From contig JAIQGI010000009.1 of the NCBI GenBank assembly GCA_020072565.1, positions 1-64,000 of the forward strand: 64,000 bases of DNA, in the 5' to 3' direction. The position numbers and the translations under genes were made by a program. A model generated the notes under the pieces. The model made no database searches. It was not told where the DNA came from and saw only the letters and a program-made list of their open reading frames with translations. Every line of letters begins with the position of its first letter. Positions within the stretch are counted from its first letter, which is position 1. Below are positions 18,384 through 28,635 of the stretch, in pieces. This DNA is from Terriglobia bacterium. GTDB taxonomy: Bacteria; Acidobacteriota; UBA6911.

Positions 18384-18953
18384 TTATTTCGGATATCCCA
18401 TAAGCTCGCCGCGCTCATTGTAGTAGCAGCGGCAGTGAGTACGCAGTTCGTCGTACAGCTTTGCCCGTGCGCGGTGCAGACGCATCTTCACGGTTTCGAG
18501 CGGAAGCGAAAGCCGCTCAGATATTTCTTTATCAGGGAGTTCCTCGAACTCGCTGAGCGCATATACATCGAAGTAGTGCCGCGGCAGTTTTTTTACGAAA
18601 TCGAAGTAACATTGAAACATTTCACTGCGGGCGAGATTTTCTTCGGGAGTGCGCAACCTGGAATCGGGCAGGCGTTCCGCGGTTTCCTCGACCGGCTCCA
18701 CGACTGGAGACGAGGCGCGGTTACAGGCGGGCGCAGTCATCGGCGCCTTTCTCAGCCGGTCTCTGGCCGTGTTCAGCGCAATTTTGAAAATCCAGGAGGA
18801 CACCCTCGCTTCGTCCTTCAGGGTTCCCAGGCGGACACCCACTTTTATGAACACCTCCTGCGCGAGGTCTTCCGCTTCCGTATCGCCGACGATCCCTCTC
18901 AAATACTTCCGCACTCTTCTGTAGTACTGCGCGTAGAGATCATCATAGTTCAT
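18384..18953 (-). CDS. ECF-type sigma factor with Cys-containing C-terminus
   Basis: A 189-residue sigma factor: region 2 YYRRVRKYLRGIVGDTEAED, LAQEVFIKV and SSWIFKIALNTARDRLR; region 4 LPRHYFDVYALSEFEELPDK and ETVKMRLHRARAKLYDELR. The ATG at 18953 follows AGGAGGTGGGC, so an in-frame start 27 bases earlier is unlikely. The last residues RTHCRCYYNERGEL carry a C-x-C pair after region 4. Some ECF factors end in a similar Cys-containing tail that may bind metal or sense redox state. No anti-sigma gene adjoins it; the neighbour is a small CxxC protein. Confidence 0.92.
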   Translation of the reverse strand: MNYDDLYAQYYRRVRKYLRGIVGDTEAEDLAQEVFIKVGVRLGTLKDEARVSSWIFKIALNTARDRLRKAPMTAPACNRASSPVVEPVEETAERLPDSRLRTPEENLARSEMFQCYFDFVKKLPRHYFDVYALSEFEELPDKEISERLSLPLETVKMRLHRARAKLYDELRTHCRCYYNERGELMGYPK

Positions 18954-19031
18954 GCCCACCTCCTGAGATCGATGGGACATTGTAACCCGGAATCACGCGG
19001 AAACGATGTGCCGGCTCGGGCGCCTCGCTGG

Positions 19032-20297
<1,266 letters not shown>

Positions 20298-20300
20298 GGG

Positions 20301-20627
20301 CTAGGACTTATCGCCGACGGTGCCGGCGTTGTGAAGCGCACGGCTCGGATCCGTCGTCGACTTGCGCCTCGCCCGCGCGGTTGAAATCCCGAACGGAATG
20401 TACAGAGGGCAGATCCCGATGCCCGCCATAACCAGAACGACAATTCCCAGGATGGCCGCCAGCCCGCCGCCACGCCCCCGGCTCATCTGGAACAATCCCA
20501 CCAAGGCCAGTGCGATGCCTGCGCCAAACCGAACCAGCCGGTCGATGCCGCCCACGTTGCGACGAAAGATCCCACGCCCCGCTGTTTTGCCGTTCGCGCC
20601 GCCGCCTTTCTCACTTGCCCCGTTCAT
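20301..20627 (-). CDS. DUF2892 (YgaP-like) inner-membrane protein
   Basis: A 108-residue protein with two membrane segments (ALALVGLFQMS and the following AAILGIVVLVMAGIGI). The family hallmarks are RNVGGIDRLVRFGAG at the N-terminal side and GICPLYIPFGIST at the end. Such domains occur alone or fused to rhodanese domains in YgaP, a sulfur-related membrane protein; here the next gene is the cysteine desulfurase sufS, which fits a sulfur-handling context. GGGGAGG precedes the ATG at good spacing. Confidence 0.85.
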   Translation of the reverse strand: MNGASEKGGGANGKTAGRGIFRRNVGGIDRLVRFGAGIALALVGLFQMSRGRGGGLAAILGIVVLVMAGIGICPLYIPFGISTARARRKSTTDPSRALHNAGTVGDKS

Positions 20628-20912
20628 ATCCCGTCACCTCCCCTGCCACAATTTGAAACCTGCTACCAGTAATGACGGACCCGGTAACCAAAAAGATACA
20701 GGTTCGTGAAGATCCGACGGCCTCGGCAATGCTCCCCTGACAAATTCTCAGGAATAGCGGCGCGAGCGGACGAGCTGATATCCGATACGATTGTGATCGG
20801 AATCGAATTCGCATCATAACAAAACAGACAGATTCAGTTTACGTCGGTCCGATCCCGTGACCGACGGGCTGGGGAGCGTCTTGCGGCGCAGGGCGCGCCC
20901 GGGGATCGGGTT

Positions 20913-22691
20913 TTACAGCATGGGGTGCTTCAGATGCAAATCGGTGTGCTCCTGCAGCTGATGCGCAACCGACAGGATGACGTCGTCGGCGAACAGGTTG
21001 CCGACAATCACGGCACAGATTGGCTGAGGCTTGAGGTCGGGGGGCGGCTGCGCCTGGCCGCCCCGGCGGCCTCCCTGCTGCGGCACCTCGAATTTGTACG
21101 GAACCACCACGCACGGGTGCCCAGTCTGAGCGTTGGCCCCGACGTCGGCTTGGGGGCTGCCGATGAACAGATCGAGATCCTTCATGTAGTCAGCCCACTT
21201 ACTGATCAATATATAGCGCCGCCGCTGACTCTGCACATACTCGAAGGCACGCGTGGTGCGGCCGTTCACGAACCGGGGATTCCAGTCGGCCGGTGCCATC
21301 GGATTCGCCGGAGCGCCGCTCCCCACAGCGCCGCCGCGCCCCCCGCCGCCGCCCCGGCCCGTTGGCTCGGGGAGGTTCGCCAGATCCAGGCCGGTCTCCT
21401 TCGCCTTGCGCTGCACATATTCATCGAAGGCAGCTGCCCCTTCGGCGCCGAGGGCGCCGCCCCCAATCCCCGCAACTGTCGGCCGGGTGCCGACCTCCCG
21501 TGGCTTTGCACCAAGTTCGCGCAACTTGGCCACAAGTTCCTTGGGAGCATCCGGATCCACGCCGATTCTTACCGACGCCAGCGCGATATTGGGATCGAAC
21601 CGGAACGGCATCATGACGGTCGACGGGTCCTTCTCGTCCACGCCGTGAATCGCATTGAAGACCATCGCGCAGTCTTCAATCGTGCGGCATATCGGTCCCA
21701 CGCGATCCATGGACCACGCGAGCACCATGGCGCCGAACCGGCTCACCCTGCCGAAGGTCGGACGCAGTGCGCTCGCTCCGCAACGAATCGACGGCGAGAC
21801 AATGGACCCCTGGGTCTCGGTCCCGATTGAAAACGCCACGCAGCCGGCGACGGTCGCCGATGCCGGGCCGGCGGACGATCCGCTCGATCCCTGCGATGGG
21901 TTCCACGGATTGTTTGTGCGTCCCCGGAACCACTGGTCGTTCTGCGCAAACAGCCCGGTCGCGAGCTTCGCGATCAGCACGGCGCCCGCACTGCGCAACC
22001 GCACCGCGACCTCGGCGTCCTCGTCGATAATGCGGTTTTCGAAGTCCGCGGCGCCCCATGTCGTCGGTACGCCCTTGATCGAGAAGATGTCCTTCAAGCC
22101 GTACGGAAGGCCGTGGAGCGGACCACGGTACCTGCCTGCCTTGATCTCAGCGTCGGCCTTCGCCGCCTCCGCCCGGGCTTGTTCCTCCATGATCGTCACC
22201 GCACAAAGAAGCACGGGATTCAGGCGCTTCAGACGGGCGAGATAGATGTCGGTCAGCTGCAGGGACGACACCTTGCGCTCCTTCAGGAGGGCGGCGAGCC
22301 TGTAGGCCGGAAGAAACGCGATCTCGTCGGGGGATGTGGGAACCGGTCCGCGCCATGGCCCAATCGTAAACACGGAACGTTCGAACGCCGCGCGCCCCCG
22401 GTCCCGAGCGAGCTTCTCCATCATGGCGCCAGTGCCGCCGGGGTACGGCTGAAACTGCAGGGCCGGCGCTTCGCCGTTGCCGAGCGGAACGGGTGGCTGC
22501 TGCTGTTGCTGGGCCGGCGCACCTGCCCCTTGTGCGCGCGTCGAATCGATGCCTAGGGTGCCGGCCGCTGTGGCCGCGAGCGACAGGAGCATAAACGTCC
22601 GGCGGTCCACCCCGCGGGAAAGGGCCTCATCCGATTCCTCATGTTGCGATTCGCTCTGCTCCTGATCAACGGGGTTATCTGGGATGGTCAC
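20913..22691 (-). CDS. Tat-targeted amidase (amidase signature family)
   Basis: A 592-residue protein. The Tat leader VDRRTFMLLSLAATAAG lies about 28 residues in, after an unusual acidic and Gln-rich start. The amidase-signature core has the Ser-cisSer-Lys triad: Lys in GLPYGLKDIFSIKG, the Gly/Ser-rich loop SQGSSGSSAGPASATVAG with the cis-Ser, and the nucleophile in GTETQGSIVSP. Two low-complexity insertions are visible: a Gln/Pro run after the leader, and GRGGGGGRGGAVGSGAPANP in the C-terminal half. It would hydrolyse an amide in the periplasm; the substrate is unknown. It is not in an obvious operon. Confidence 0.88.
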   Translation of the reverse strand: MTIPDNPVDQEQSESQHEESDEALSRGVDRRTFMLLSLAATAAGTLGIDSTRAQGAGAPAQQQQQPPVPLGNGEAPALQFQPYPGGTGAMMEKLARDRGRAAFERSVFTIGPWRGPVPTSPDEIAFLPAYRLAALLKERKVSSLQLTDIYLARLKRLNPVLLCAVTIMEEQARAEAAKADAEIKAGRYRGPLHGLPYGLKDIFSIKGVPTTWGAADFENRIIDEDAEVAVRLRSAGAVLIAKLATGLFAQNDQWFRGRTNNPWNPSQGSSGSSAGPASATVAGCVAFSIGTETQGSIVSPSIRCGASALRPTFGRVSRFGAMVLAWSMDRVGPICRTIEDCAMVFNAIHGVDEKDPSTVMMPFRFDPNIALASVRIGVDPDAPKELVAKLRELGAKPREVGTRPTVAGIGGGALGAEGAAAFDEYVQRKAKETGLDLANLPEPTGRGGGGGRGGAVGSGAPANPMAPADWNPRFVNGRTTRAFEYVQSQRRRYILISKWADYMKDLDLFIGSPQADVGANAQTGHPCVVVPYKFEVPQQGGRRGGQAQPPPDLKPQPICAVIVGNLFADDVILSVAHQLQEHTDLHLKHPML

Positions 22692-23393
22692 GGTTCTCCT
22701 CCATATGCCGTCTTTCGGTTCATCGGATCCGGCATCGCCTCATGCATCAGGCGGCCGGATGAAGTCTTTATCCAGGACTTCTCCGACCATTTGCAAGAAA
22801 AATCAGACTGTGGTTTGTCAAAATCCCACATGGCTGTATTTTTGTCCCTGCCCACCAGAATTTTCTGGCACATTTGAGTTGTCCCCAACTTCGGATATGC
22901 AGACCATAGAAGTGACATGCAGTACAAATCGACTGCTCCAATTGCCAACCACCTTTCCGGTATACGGACTAATCAGGCAAGTGCCCGGAAGCAATTGCGC
23001 TGTATCTTCTCGGGATGGCAATGCGTGAGAGTGTGCTGCCGCATCGTTTTGAGCAACGATCGCTCTCACAGGCTGGAGAGACGGCGCAAGTGAACAGATA
23101 GCCCCATATCGGAAGCCGGGGATCGCATGCATGGGGACGTGCCTGGGAAAGCAGCCCAAGTCAGACAGCTTATTTCGCCTATCGTGCCGTCCTTCGTTTC
23201 TTCCTCTGTTTTTGATGATATTCTGCGCTTGCAGGAGGGACAACAAGGCTGGTGCCAAGATGGTGAAAATCAAAAATCGTTTGTATCTATGTTCAGGCGC
23301 TTTGCCCGTACCTGAGCATGCAGTAGAATTTCGCACCATTGGAGAGCGTTTGGGACATCCTTGATTTTATGATGTAGCGAACGAGGTGAAATC
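22692..23393. other. intergenic region without recognised content
   Basis: About 700 bases separating the amidase from the glycoside hydrolase gene. No frame shows family similarity and no tRNA-like or repeat structure was noticed. The AT content is somewhat higher than in neighbouring genes. Confidence 0.4.
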
Positions 23394-25049
23394 ATGATCA
23401 TACTTCGATTCACAAAATCCATGCTGTGTTCGTGCCTCCTGGTTCTGGGTCTGCCCTGCCTGCCGCCCCCGGCTCAGACGAAGAACGGAGGCGCCGCCCT
23501 CGACCTTCCCCGTCTGATCAAACACGGTACCGCAATCCAGCTTCTGGTGCACGATAGGCCTTTCCTCCTGATCGCCGGCGAGCTCGGGAATTCCAGTGCA
23601 TCCAGCCTCGAATACCTGAGGCCGATTTGGCCCAAGCTGGAGTAGATGCATCTCAATGCTGTGCTCGTGCCGGTATATTGGGAACTCCTGGAGCCAGTCG
23701 AAGGTAAATTCGATTTCTCACTGGTCGACGGCGCCATTGAATCTGCCAGGAAATACAACCTCAAGCTGGTCCTCCTTTGGTTCGGCACCTGGAAAAACAG
23801 CATGTCGTGTTATGCGCCCTATTGGGTGAAGACTGACTGGAAGAGGTTTCCGCGAGCCCGCAACAAAGATGGTCAGGCAATGGAAATCCTTACGCCATTC
23901 AGTGAAGAAAACAGGAATGCCGATGGCCGGGCTCTCGCAGCGCTGACGAAACACCTGCAAAGAACCGACGCCAGAGAGCAGACGGTGGTAATGACCCAGG
24001 TGGAAAATGAAATCGGCATGATTCCTGATGCACGGGATCACAGTCAGAAGGCGAACGAAGAGTATGCCGGCCTGGTTCCCGAAGAGTTCATGGCTTTCCT
24101 CCAGAATAACAAGAATAATCTGGCTCCCGAATTCTCTGAAATATGGCGGCAAAACGGTTATAAGACTTCAGGGACCTGGGAAGATGTATTTGGCAAGGGT
24201 CTCCACACGGAAGAGATCTTCATGGCTTGGCATTTCGCCGGATACGCGAACAGTGTCGCCGCGGCGGGGAAGAGGGAGTATGTCCTGCCGATGTATGCGA
24301 ACGCGGCTCTCATCCGCCCGGGGTACCAGCCCGGCCAGTATCCGAGTGCCGGCCCCCTGCCCCATCTTATCGATGTATGGCGCGCGGCCGCACCAGCCAT
24401 TGATTTCATCGCTCCGGATATCTATTTCAGGAACTTCTCCGAGTGGTGTGCGAAATTCGACCGTTCCGGGAATCCTCTCTTTATCCCTGAAGCCCAAAAC
24501 AGCCAGTCACTGGCGAATGCTTTTTTTGCCGTGGCCCAGCATAACGCGCTGGGGTACAGCCCGTTTTCCATCGAGTCGCTCGACGCGGACCGGACGCAAC
24601 ATGTTACAAGCGCGTACGGCGTGCTCCGTCAACTGGCCCCGTTGATCCTCGAGCATCAGGGGAAAGGAACCATGGCAGGCGTGCTGCTGGATGATGCGAA
24701 CCAGAAGACGCAACTGCAGCTCGGCGATTTTGTGTTCAATTTCGCACATGAGTACAGCTGGAGTTATGCCGTCCGATCTGAAGCGGAGCCCCCCAGGTTC
24801 GGCGGCCTGATCATTATGCTTTCCCGGGATGAATTCATCGTTGCCGGTACCGGGCTGATCGTGACTTTTGCGCCACGCTCCGGGGACGCCGTCGTCGGCA
24901 TTGCCAGCCTGGACGAAGGAGTTTTCGCAGACGGCAAATGGGTCCCAGGCCGCCGGATGAATGGAGACCAAAGCCATCAGGGGAGACATCTGCATCTTCC
25001 AGGAAATGCCTTCGGGATTCAGAAGCTCAGGCTATACTGGTACAAATGA
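23394..25049 (+). pseudogene. GH35-like secreted beta-galactosidase-type glycoside hydrolase with an in-frame amber stop
   Basis: One frame runs from an ATG at 23394 (site GAGGTG at 23383-23388) to 25049, interrupted by a single TAG at 23643-23645. Before the stop come a signal peptide and FLLIAGELGNSSASSLEYLR. Directly after it comes MHLNAVLVPVYWELLEPVEG, which continues the same domain without loss. The barrel acid/base is in VMTQVENEIGM and the nucleophile candidate in FIPEAQNS, as in GH35-like enzymes with a C-terminal DUF5597-type domain. A Lys codon changed to TAG would explain it. It is either a young pseudogene, a sequencing error or a readthrough case; the 467 residues after the stop lack a signal peptide. 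Confidence 0.8.
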
Positions 25050-25206
25050 GATCGCCATTTTGAATGGCCAAAGAAGGCTGGCGAGAAATGCGAGCCGGAC
25101 GAGGCTTGTGTCCTGTGTGCGTCAACATAACCCAGAATCAGAGCATCAGCCGGCAGGGTTAGGAGACCCCGCTTTGTCCTGATGACCGCGATGCGTGCCA
25201 CGGATC

Positions 25207-26679
25207 TCATGCCGGGCTGTCCCCGACTTGCTTCTGGAGCCTGTCCATTTCCGCTTTCAGCTTCTTTACGATGCCGGAGTACTTGGGGTCGTGGTAAAGG
25301 TTATGCATCTCGCGCGGATCTTTCTCCATGTCGAACAGCTCCCAATCGGGTTCGGTGTCCGGCGGGTTCGCGCCCTTCATGCCCAGCGGCTTGCCGTAGT
25401 AGTAAATTAACTTCCATCTTTTGGTGCGGATGCCATAGTGCGCCGGCACGTGATGGTCACTGGTATTGTGCATCCAGTAACGATAGTACATCGAAGTGCG
25501 CCAGTTTCTCGGCCTGTGTCCTTCGAGGATGGTGCGGAAGCTGCGTCCCTGCATTTCGGGCGGCGGTTTGAGACCTGCGTAGTCGAGAAACGTCTCGGCG
25601 AAATCAATGTTGAGAACCATAGCATCGCTCACCGAGCCGGGCCGGATGATGCCAGGGAAACGCACCAGGAACGGCATGCGCAGCGATTCCTCGTACATCA
25701 GCCTTTTGTCGAACCATCCATGGTCTCCGAGGAAAAAACCCTGGTCGGAGGTATAGATGACGATCGTGTTTTTTGCCAGACCCTCGCTATCGAGATAATC
25801 GAGCAGTCTCCCTACATTGTCATCCACGCTCCGAATGCAGCGCAGGTAATCTTTGATATAGAGCTGATAGGCCCACTTGCGCAGCGCATCCCCGGCAAGG
25901 CCGGCCGGCTTTTCTGTTTTCAGGTCGGTCTTGATGTCCATGTCCTCGCCGACCTTCATGGTCACGGCGCCCACGCTTTTCGGCTTTCCCTCGTAGTGAT
26001 CGTACAGATTATCCGGTTCGGGGATAGTCTGGCCGTCGAATAAATGAGCATACTTCGGACCTGGCTGCCACGGGCGGTGCGGCGCCTTATGATGCGACAT
26101 CAGGAAAAAGGGTCTCTTTTTGTCACGTTGCTTAAGGAACTCCAGGCTGAGGTCGCCGATGATGTCGGTACAGTATCCGCTGTACTTCTTTCTGCCGTCC
26201 TTGGCGATGAAATCAGGATCGTAATACACGCCCTGGCCGGGCAGGATGTTCCAGTAGTCGAATCCCGCCGGGTCGGTGCCCAGGTGCCACTTGCCGATCA
26301 TCCCCGTCTGGTAACCGGCTGTTTGCAGCTCCTTGGCCACGTTGTCGCGTTTTGGGTCGACCTGATCGTTGAGCGTGTATATCCCGTTCCGGTGGCTGTA
26401 TTGCCCGGTGAGGATGGCGCCGCGGCTCGGGGTGCAGATGGAATTGGTGCAAAAGCAGTTGGTCATCCGCATGCCGCCACCGGCGATGCGATCGATGTTC
26501 GGCGTCCTGTTGATGATGCTGCCATAAGCGGAAATGGCATGCGAGGCATGGTCGTCCGCCATGATGTACAGGATGTTGGGTTGTGCCGAGCCCGCCGTGT
26601 GCGCCTGAAGTAACCCGGCAGCCGCGGCGGCGCCCATCATTTCCAGGAACTGTCTGCGGTCGTAATCGGAAGTAGACAT
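25207..26679 (-). CDS. Tat-targeted sulfatase
   Basis: A 490-residue type I sulfatase. The formylglycine signature is SICTPSRGAILTGQ, with C82 the residue converted to formylglycine. Metal ligands are in NILYIMADDHASH (Asp pair) and VIYTSDQGFFLGDHG, and GMIGKWHLG supplies the Lys/His pair. The leader DYDRRQFLEMMGAAAAAG is twin-arginine-like, which is why the ATG at 26679 is preferred over an ATG at 26754 that would add 25 residues before it. It likely removes sulfate from a carbohydrate in the periplasm. It follows another sulfatase gene in the same direction, so the two are probably co-transcribed. A formylglycine-generating enzyme is not in the window. Confidence 0.92.
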   Translation of the reverse strand: MSTSDYDRRQFLEMMGAAAAAGLLQAHTAGSAQPNILYIMADDHASHAISAYGSIINRTPNIDRIAGGGMRMTNCFCTNSICTPSRGAILTGQYSHRNGIYTLNDQVDPKRDNVAKELQTAGYQTGMIGKWHLGTDPAGFDYWNILPGQGVYYDPDFIAKDGRKKYSGYCTDIIGDLSLEFLKQRDKKRPFFLMSHHKAPHRPWQPGPKYAHLFDGQTIPEPDNLYDHYEGKPKSVGAVTMKVGEDMDIKTDLKTEKPAGLAGDALRKWAYQLYIKDYLRCIRSVDDNVGRLLDYLDSEGLAKNTIVIYTSDQGFFLGDHGWFDKRLMYEESLRMPFLVRFPGIIRPGSVSDAMVLNIDFAETFLDYAGLKPPPEMQGRSFRTILEGHRPRNWRTSMYYRYWMHNTSDHHVPAHYGIRTKRWKLIYYYGKPLGMKGANPPDTEPDWELFDMEKDPREMHNLYHDPKYSGIVKKLKAEMDRLQKQVGDSPA

Positions 26680-26755
26680 TGGCTGCACTCGTTGGCGGTC
26701 CAATCGGGATCGGGTGCCGTCCAGCCGGCCGGCTGCGACAAACAGAGCCATCATA

Positions 26756-28222
26756 TCAAACGTTCTTAGCGGGGCGGATCTCCGGTTCTTTTTCTCCCGC
26801 CAACACCATCCGGCGCCTCAGCACGGCGCACAAGTCGGTTCTGACCTTGTCATAGCGGGCGTCGAAGACCAGATTATGGTGCTGGGCGGCGTCCGATTTG
26901 ACATCGAAGAGATACTTTTCCACATACACATCGCGGACTTCCTGGCTGTGATTGCTGTTCTGCAGCTCAACCGCAAAAGTCCAGTTCGCCGTCCGGATCG
27001 CCCGTCCCACTCCAGCTCCGCTGATCTGAACGAACACTTCCTGCTGCCAATCGTGGGTGGTACCGGCCGCCAAGTCCTGCAAGGCGCGGCCGCGCATCGT
27101 TGGCGGGGCTGTGAGGCCGGCAGCCGACAGGATCGTCGGCGGCAGGTCGATCAGGCTCACAAGCTCGTTAATCGTTTTGCCGCCCGTGAAGTTGGGACCG
27201 GAGACGATCAGAGGAATGCGGATCGAATTGTCATGGCAGGAGCGCTTGTACTCCCCCTCGTGAGTGCGAAAGTGGCAGGCGTGATCGCTGGTATAGACAG
27301 TCAAGGTATCGTCAGCGACGCCCATGAGCTTCAATTGGTCGAGGAGGCGGCCCAGGTTGGAGTCCAGGCTGTTACAGCATCCGAGATAATCGGGCAACTC
27401 CTCACGCCAGTCGCCTGGCATGGGGCCGTTCAGCAAGTCCGCTGGCACGCGGTAGTTTTTGAATTGCTCTCGCGAACCGCGAGGCCCCTCAAAGTGTTTG
27501 TGGTCGTTCTGGTGGTGCGGCTCGAGATAGGAGAGGAACAGGAAGAAGGGCTGGCTGCGGCCGCGCGTGCGCAGATATTCGATCGCGTAATCGGTGAGGC
27601 AGTCAACGCGGTACCGGCCGGGCGGGAAGTCCACACGCTGCATCTTGCCGTCGAACATGCACCCGTCATAGGCGTGCGAGGAAGTCTCCAGAATGTTGGA
27701 TGCGAGCCAGTACTGGTAGCCTCCCTGATACTGGGGTGGGACGGCATTCGCTTTGCCGTCCCCCGTGTCGTTGCTCGGCGGGCCCAGGTGCCATTTGCCG
27801 ATGTAAGCGGTTTGGTAGCCCGCGTCGCCCAGCCAGTGGGCGAGCGTCTTTTCGTTCGGGTCCAGGGGAATGTCATTACGGATGCAGCCTGTCTCCGAGG
27901 CCCAGCGCCCCGTTTGTAGTATCGACCGAGCGGGTCCGCACAGCGGCTGCGGCGTGAATGCGCGCTGAAGGCGCACGCCTCTTTGTGCCATCTGATCCAG
28001 GTTGGGAGTCAGCCCGGGAAACAGCGGCGCGCCGTAGCAGTCGACGGTGTCCCATCGCTGCTGATCGCTGAGGACGAAGAGGATGTTGGGCCGTCGTCTG
28101 CCGGCAGCTCTGGCGTGGGCAGACTCGGGAAGCACTGCACTTGCAGCCAGGCCTGCTGTCCCGGCAACCGCGGCGCCAAGGAACGTCCTGCGATCGATTC
28201 GACTGTATCTGATAGCTGCCAT
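26756..28222 (-). CDS. Tat-targeted sulfatase
   Basis: A 488-residue sulfatase, first gene of a two-sulfatase unit. The Tat leader is IDRRTFLGAAVAGTAG. The signature reads PLCGPARSILQTGR (C95), a C-x-P-A-R variant of the usual C-x-P-S-R that still fits formylglycine formation. Other active-site segments are NILFVLSDQQRWDTVDCYG, TAYIGKWHLGPP and LTVYTSDHACHFRTHEG. GGAGGATC lies directly before the ATG. Only about 27% of residues appear shared with the downstream sulfatase by eye, so the pair probably acts on different sulfated sugars. Confidence 0.92.
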   Translation of the reverse strand: MAAIRYSRIDRRTFLGAAVAGTAGLAASAVLPESAHARAAGRRRPNILFVLSDQQRWDTVDCYGAPLFPGLTPNLDQMAQRGVRLQRAFTPQPLCGPARSILQTGRWASETGCIRNDIPLDPNEKTLAHWLGDAGYQTAYIGKWHLGPPSNDTGDGKANAVPPQYQGGYQYWLASNILETSSHAYDGCMFDGKMQRVDFPPGRYRVDCLTDYAIEYLRTRGRSQPFFLFLSYLEPHHQNDHKHFEGPRGSREQFKNYRVPADLLNGPMPGDWREELPDYLGCCNSLDSNLGRLLDQLKLMGVADDTLTVYTSDHACHFRTHEGEYKRSCHDNSIRIPLIVSGPNFTGGKTINELVSLIDLPPTILSAAGLTAPPTMRGRALQDLAAGTTHDWQQEVFVQISGAGVGRAIRTANWTFAVELQNSNHSQEVRDVYVEKYLFDVKSDAAQHHNLVFDARYDKVRTDLCAVLRRRMVLAGEKEPEIRPAKNV

Positions 28223-28635
28223 GATCCTCCAGGATTATTTGCAGGTCGTGGAGTGGGCCGCGTTTCCAAATGTCTGGCGGCGCCTGGAGCCTCCAACCCA
28301 TCCTGAATTTCGTGGCACCACTCTATTGCGAATCCCTTGGGAAAAGCAAGCCGCAGGGAGGCAAAGGACGTGCGAACTATCAGCAAGACCCATTTCGCAA
28401 GCAGGCCTTGGCGTCTTCGTGTCTTGGCGTCCTGGCGGCTCAAAGAGCTGATACCAGGACGCCAAGCCGCCAAGACATCATGGAGATGGCCGTCTTCATG
28501 TGTGGCAGGGTCTCGCGTGACGAGATGGAGGAGTGATCAGGAATTCTGCCCACAACACTTATTGAACTCGAAACTATGCTCTTTCATCAGACCAAGCCCG
28601 TGCGTGACACGGTCAAACGTGGGCTTACCTCCCTT
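28223..28635. other. intergenic region with a 13-base inverted repeat
   Basis: Between the divergently or convergently placed sulfatase and kinase operons there is no gene. An inverted repeat CTTGGCGTCCTGG (28423-28435) / CCAGGACGCCAAG (28454-28466) forms a perfect 13-base stem with an 18-base loop. Similar CTTGGCGTC words recur around it (28405-28430, 28460-28475), suggesting a small dispersed repeat. Confidence 0.6.

Noticed and set aside
22818-23339. 173-codon leftward frame in the gap before the glycoside hydrolase
   Set aside because: Composition is not coding-like, it overlaps other equally long frames and matches nothing recognised.
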